Shown here: positions 62,285 through 64,000 of the stretch, piece by piece
How positions within the stretch are numbered: the stretch's first letter is position 1
Layout: each line of letters begins with the position of its first letter
Assembly: GCF_910585845.1 (NCBI RefSeq)
Contig: NZ_CAJUHF010000013.1
Location: 1 to 64,000 of the forward strand
Reading direction: 5' to 3'
Source: an uncultured Bacteroides sp.
Lineage (GTDB): Bacteria; Bacteroidota; Bacteroidia; Bacteroidales; Bacteroidaceae
DNA length: 64,000 bases
Program-made: the position numbers and the translations under genes
The notes under the pieces: generated by a model
What the model was told of the DNA's origin: nothing
Databases searched by the model: none
The model's input: only the letters and a program-made list of their open reading frames with translations

Positions 62285-62304
62285 AGGAATGAAAGGGATT
62301 TTCA

Positions 62305-62383
62305 GAAGAAGCTATCGCCTTCTTTTGAAGAGGTCATCACCTTCTTTTGAAGAAGTCATCGCCTTTTTTGAAGAAGTCATCGG
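62305..62383. repeat. 22-bp tandem repeat downstream of kdsA
   Basis: The units GAAGAAGCTATCGCCTTC plus TTTT (62305), the GAAGAGGTCATCACC variant (62327), GAAGAAGTCATCGCC (62349) and a partial copy (62370) have a 22- or 21-bp step. Each can pair GAAGAAG with CTTCTTT. It may act as a terminator-like region. The rest of 62285-62587 shows short AACTTAAAAACT-type repeats (62435-62505) and no gene. Confidence 0.75.
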
Positions 62384-62587
62384 AATGGAGAGGGAGATTT
62401 TAGAAGAAGCTATCACCTCATAAACTCACAAAACTTGCGAACTTAAAAACTCATAAACCCGCAAAACCTACAAACCTATCAACCCAAGAACTTAAAAACT
62501 TACAATAAAATTCTCCCCCTCCCCTGTGATTTATCTCCCCCTTCGCCGACAGATAGGGAAAAACAATATTATTTAATTAGAAACAAT

Positions 62588-64000
62588 ATGAAACATCTAT
62601 TTCGAAGTTTACTGGCCGCAGCCCTCCTGCTGTGTGCCGGACAACAACAGGCGGAAGCCCAGCAAATGCAACTCCCGCCCCTCCCCGTCGACAAGAACGT
62701 CCGCATCGGACAGCTCGACAACGGCCTGACCTACTACATCCGCCACAACCACCTGCCCGAAAACCGCGCAGACTTCTACATCGCCCAGAAAGTAGGTTCC
62801 ATCCTCGAAGAACCCCAACAGCGCGGACTCGCACACTTCCTCGAGCACATGGCCTTTAACGGCACGAAGAACTTCCCCGGCAACGACTGCGGACTCGGAG
62901 TCATCCCCTGGTGCGAAACCGTAGGCATCAAGTTCGGCACCAACCTCAACGCCTATACCAGCATCGATGAAACCGTCTACAACATCAGCAACGCCCCCGT
63001 AGACCGTCCCAACGTGCTCGACTCCTGCCTGCTCATCCTACACGACTGGTCCAACTGCATCCTGCTGCAAGACGACGAAATCGACAAGGAACGCGGCGTC
63101 ATCCGCGAAGAATGGCGCAGCCGGAACAGCGGAATCATGCGCGTCTACACCGACCTCTCCCCCGTCATCTACCCCGGCGACAAGTATGCCGACTGCATGC
63201 CCATCGGCTCCATCGACGTCATCAACAACTTCCCCTACAAGGACATACGCGACTACTACCACAAGTGGTACCGCCCCGACCTGCAGGGCATCGTCATCGT
63301 GGGTGACATCGACGTCGATGCCGTAGAAGCCAAACTGCGGAGCGTCTTCGCCGACATCCCCAAACCCACCGACCCCGCCGAACGCGTCTACTTCCCCGTA
63401 GCCGACAACAAGGAGCCTATCGTTGCCATCGGCACCGACAAAGAGGTGGACGACCCCTCCATCGAAGTCTACTTCAAGCAAGACGCCACGCCGGACACCG
63501 AGAAGAACAACATCGGCTACCTCGCCTCCCAATACATGCTCAGCCTCGCCACCAGCATGCTGAACGCCCGCCTGAGCGAAATCGTACAGAGCGTCAACCC
63601 GCCCTTCAACCGCGCCGGCTGCTCGTACGACAACTTCTTCCTCGCCAAGACCAAGGAAGCCTTCAACATCTACGCCTCCAGCAAGGCCGACGGCATAGAG
63701 GGCGCCCTGCGCACCCTGCTCCGGGAGACGGAACGTGCCCGCCGCTTCGGATTCACCGAATCGGAATATGCCCGTGCCCGTGCCAACTACCTGCAACGTC
63801 TCGAATCCGCTTATAATGAGCGCGAAAAGACCCAGCACGGCGCCTACGTACGCGAATACGTGCGCCACTTCCTCGACGCCGAGCCCATCCCGGGCATCGA
63901 AGCCGAGTATGCCATGATCAACCAGCTGGCTCCCAACATCCCCGTGCAGGGCATCAACATGATGATGCAACAACTCGTGCCGGACAGCAACGTGGTAGCC
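62588..64000 (+). CDS. M16 family zinc metallopeptidase (insulinase/pitrilysin type), 3' end outside the window
   Basis: The first 471 codons are present and remain open to the end of the window. A signal peptide (cut near 'QAEAQ') indicates a periplasmic or envelope location. The zinc site is the inverted HxxEH motif in 'GLAHFLEHMAFNGT' and the third ligand Glu is in 'KERGVIREEWRSRNSG'. 'LDNGLTYYIRHNHLPENRAD' is the normal N-terminal strand. 'GWIVIVGDIDVDAVEAKL'-like sequence ('GIVIVGDIDVDAVEAK') marks the end of the first M16 domain, and a second domain begins afterwards. Full-length relatives are about 930-950 residues. Substrates are peptides imported into the periplasm, by family. Confidence 0.92.
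   Translation, partial: MKHLFRSLLAAALLLCAGQQQAEAQQMQLPPLPVDKNVRIGQLDNGLTYYIRHNHLPENRADFYIAQKVGSILEEPQQRGLAHFLEHMAFNGTKNFPGNDCGLGVIPWCETVGIKFGTNLNAYTSIDETVYNISNAPVDRPNVLDSCLLILHDWSNCILLQDDEIDKERGVIREEWRSRNSGIMRVYTDLSPVIYPGDKYADCMPIGSIDVINNFPYKDIRDYYHKWYRPDLQGIVIVGDIDVDAVEAKLRSVFADIPKPTDPAERVYFPVADNKEPIVAIGTDKEVDDPSIEVYFKQDATPDTEKNNIGYLASQYMLSLATSMLNARLSEIVQSVNPPFNRAGCSYDNFFLAKTKEAFNIYASSKADGIEGALRTLLRETERARRFGFTESEYARARANYLQRLESAYNEREKTQHGAYVREYVRHFLDAEPIPGIEAEYAMINQLAPNIPVQGINMMMQQLVPDSNVVA

Overview
The window is a chromosomal segment of a gut Bacteroides or close relative in the Bacteroidales. The reasons are tandem SusC/SusD pairs, a hybrid two-component system, promoters of the TAnnTTTG type without Shine-Dalgarno sequences, Bacteroidetes lipoprotein signals followed by acidic residues, and typical families (DUF5063, DUF4836, HU-like proteins). 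No rRNA, tRNA, CRISPR array or complete insertion sequence was seen.

Layout. 0.1-4.7 kb holds housekeeping genes on the minus strand (trxB, a LolA-like gene, ftsK). 4.8-6.5 kb holds an HU-like gene, several repeats and the C-terminal stump of a DUF3874 protein, probably a decayed accessory module. 6.9-16.8 kb is a four-gene block of two SusC/SusD pairs with no enzyme attached. 17.4-25.7 kb is housekeeping DNA on the plus strand: DUF5063, a 3'-5' exonuclease and an RlmI-like methyltransferase; a small RNA; a nucleoside permease and RsmE; DUF4836 and an ABC transporter. 25.8-57.4 kb is a large xylan utilization locus. 57.4-64 kb is a second copy of the small RNA, a frameshifted hypothetical gene, and core genes (miaA, a lipid kinase, kdsA, an M16 peptidase) with strongly C-rich coding strands.

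The xylan locus has four transcription units. One (+) carries a broken GH35 gene, a SASA-type esterase, a GPH symporter, GH43 and GH67. The second (+) is the hybrid two-component regulator. The third (-) is GH127/146 plus a GH10 lipoprotein. The fourth (-) is the xusABCDE-xyn10 operon plus a BACON-like lipoprotein. The inferred logic is that Xyn10 and XusE act at the cell surface with XusB/XusD, and XusA/XusC import oligosaccharides. Periplasmic GH10, GH67, GH127/146 and esterase then trim them, and the symporter with GH43 finishes the job in the cytoplasm.

Most notable are three points. (1) The three enzyme/importer promoters of the xylan locus each carry about four ATGTWACAT boxes spaced near 21 bp, ending about 30 bp upstream of the -7 box, which are candidate operators for the hybrid regulator. 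(2) Two copies of a short RNA, each with its own promoter and terminator, share a nearly identical 5' half. (3) Intergenic DNA from 57.5 to 62.4 kb is full of unrelated repeat arrays that all have an 11- or 22-bp period.
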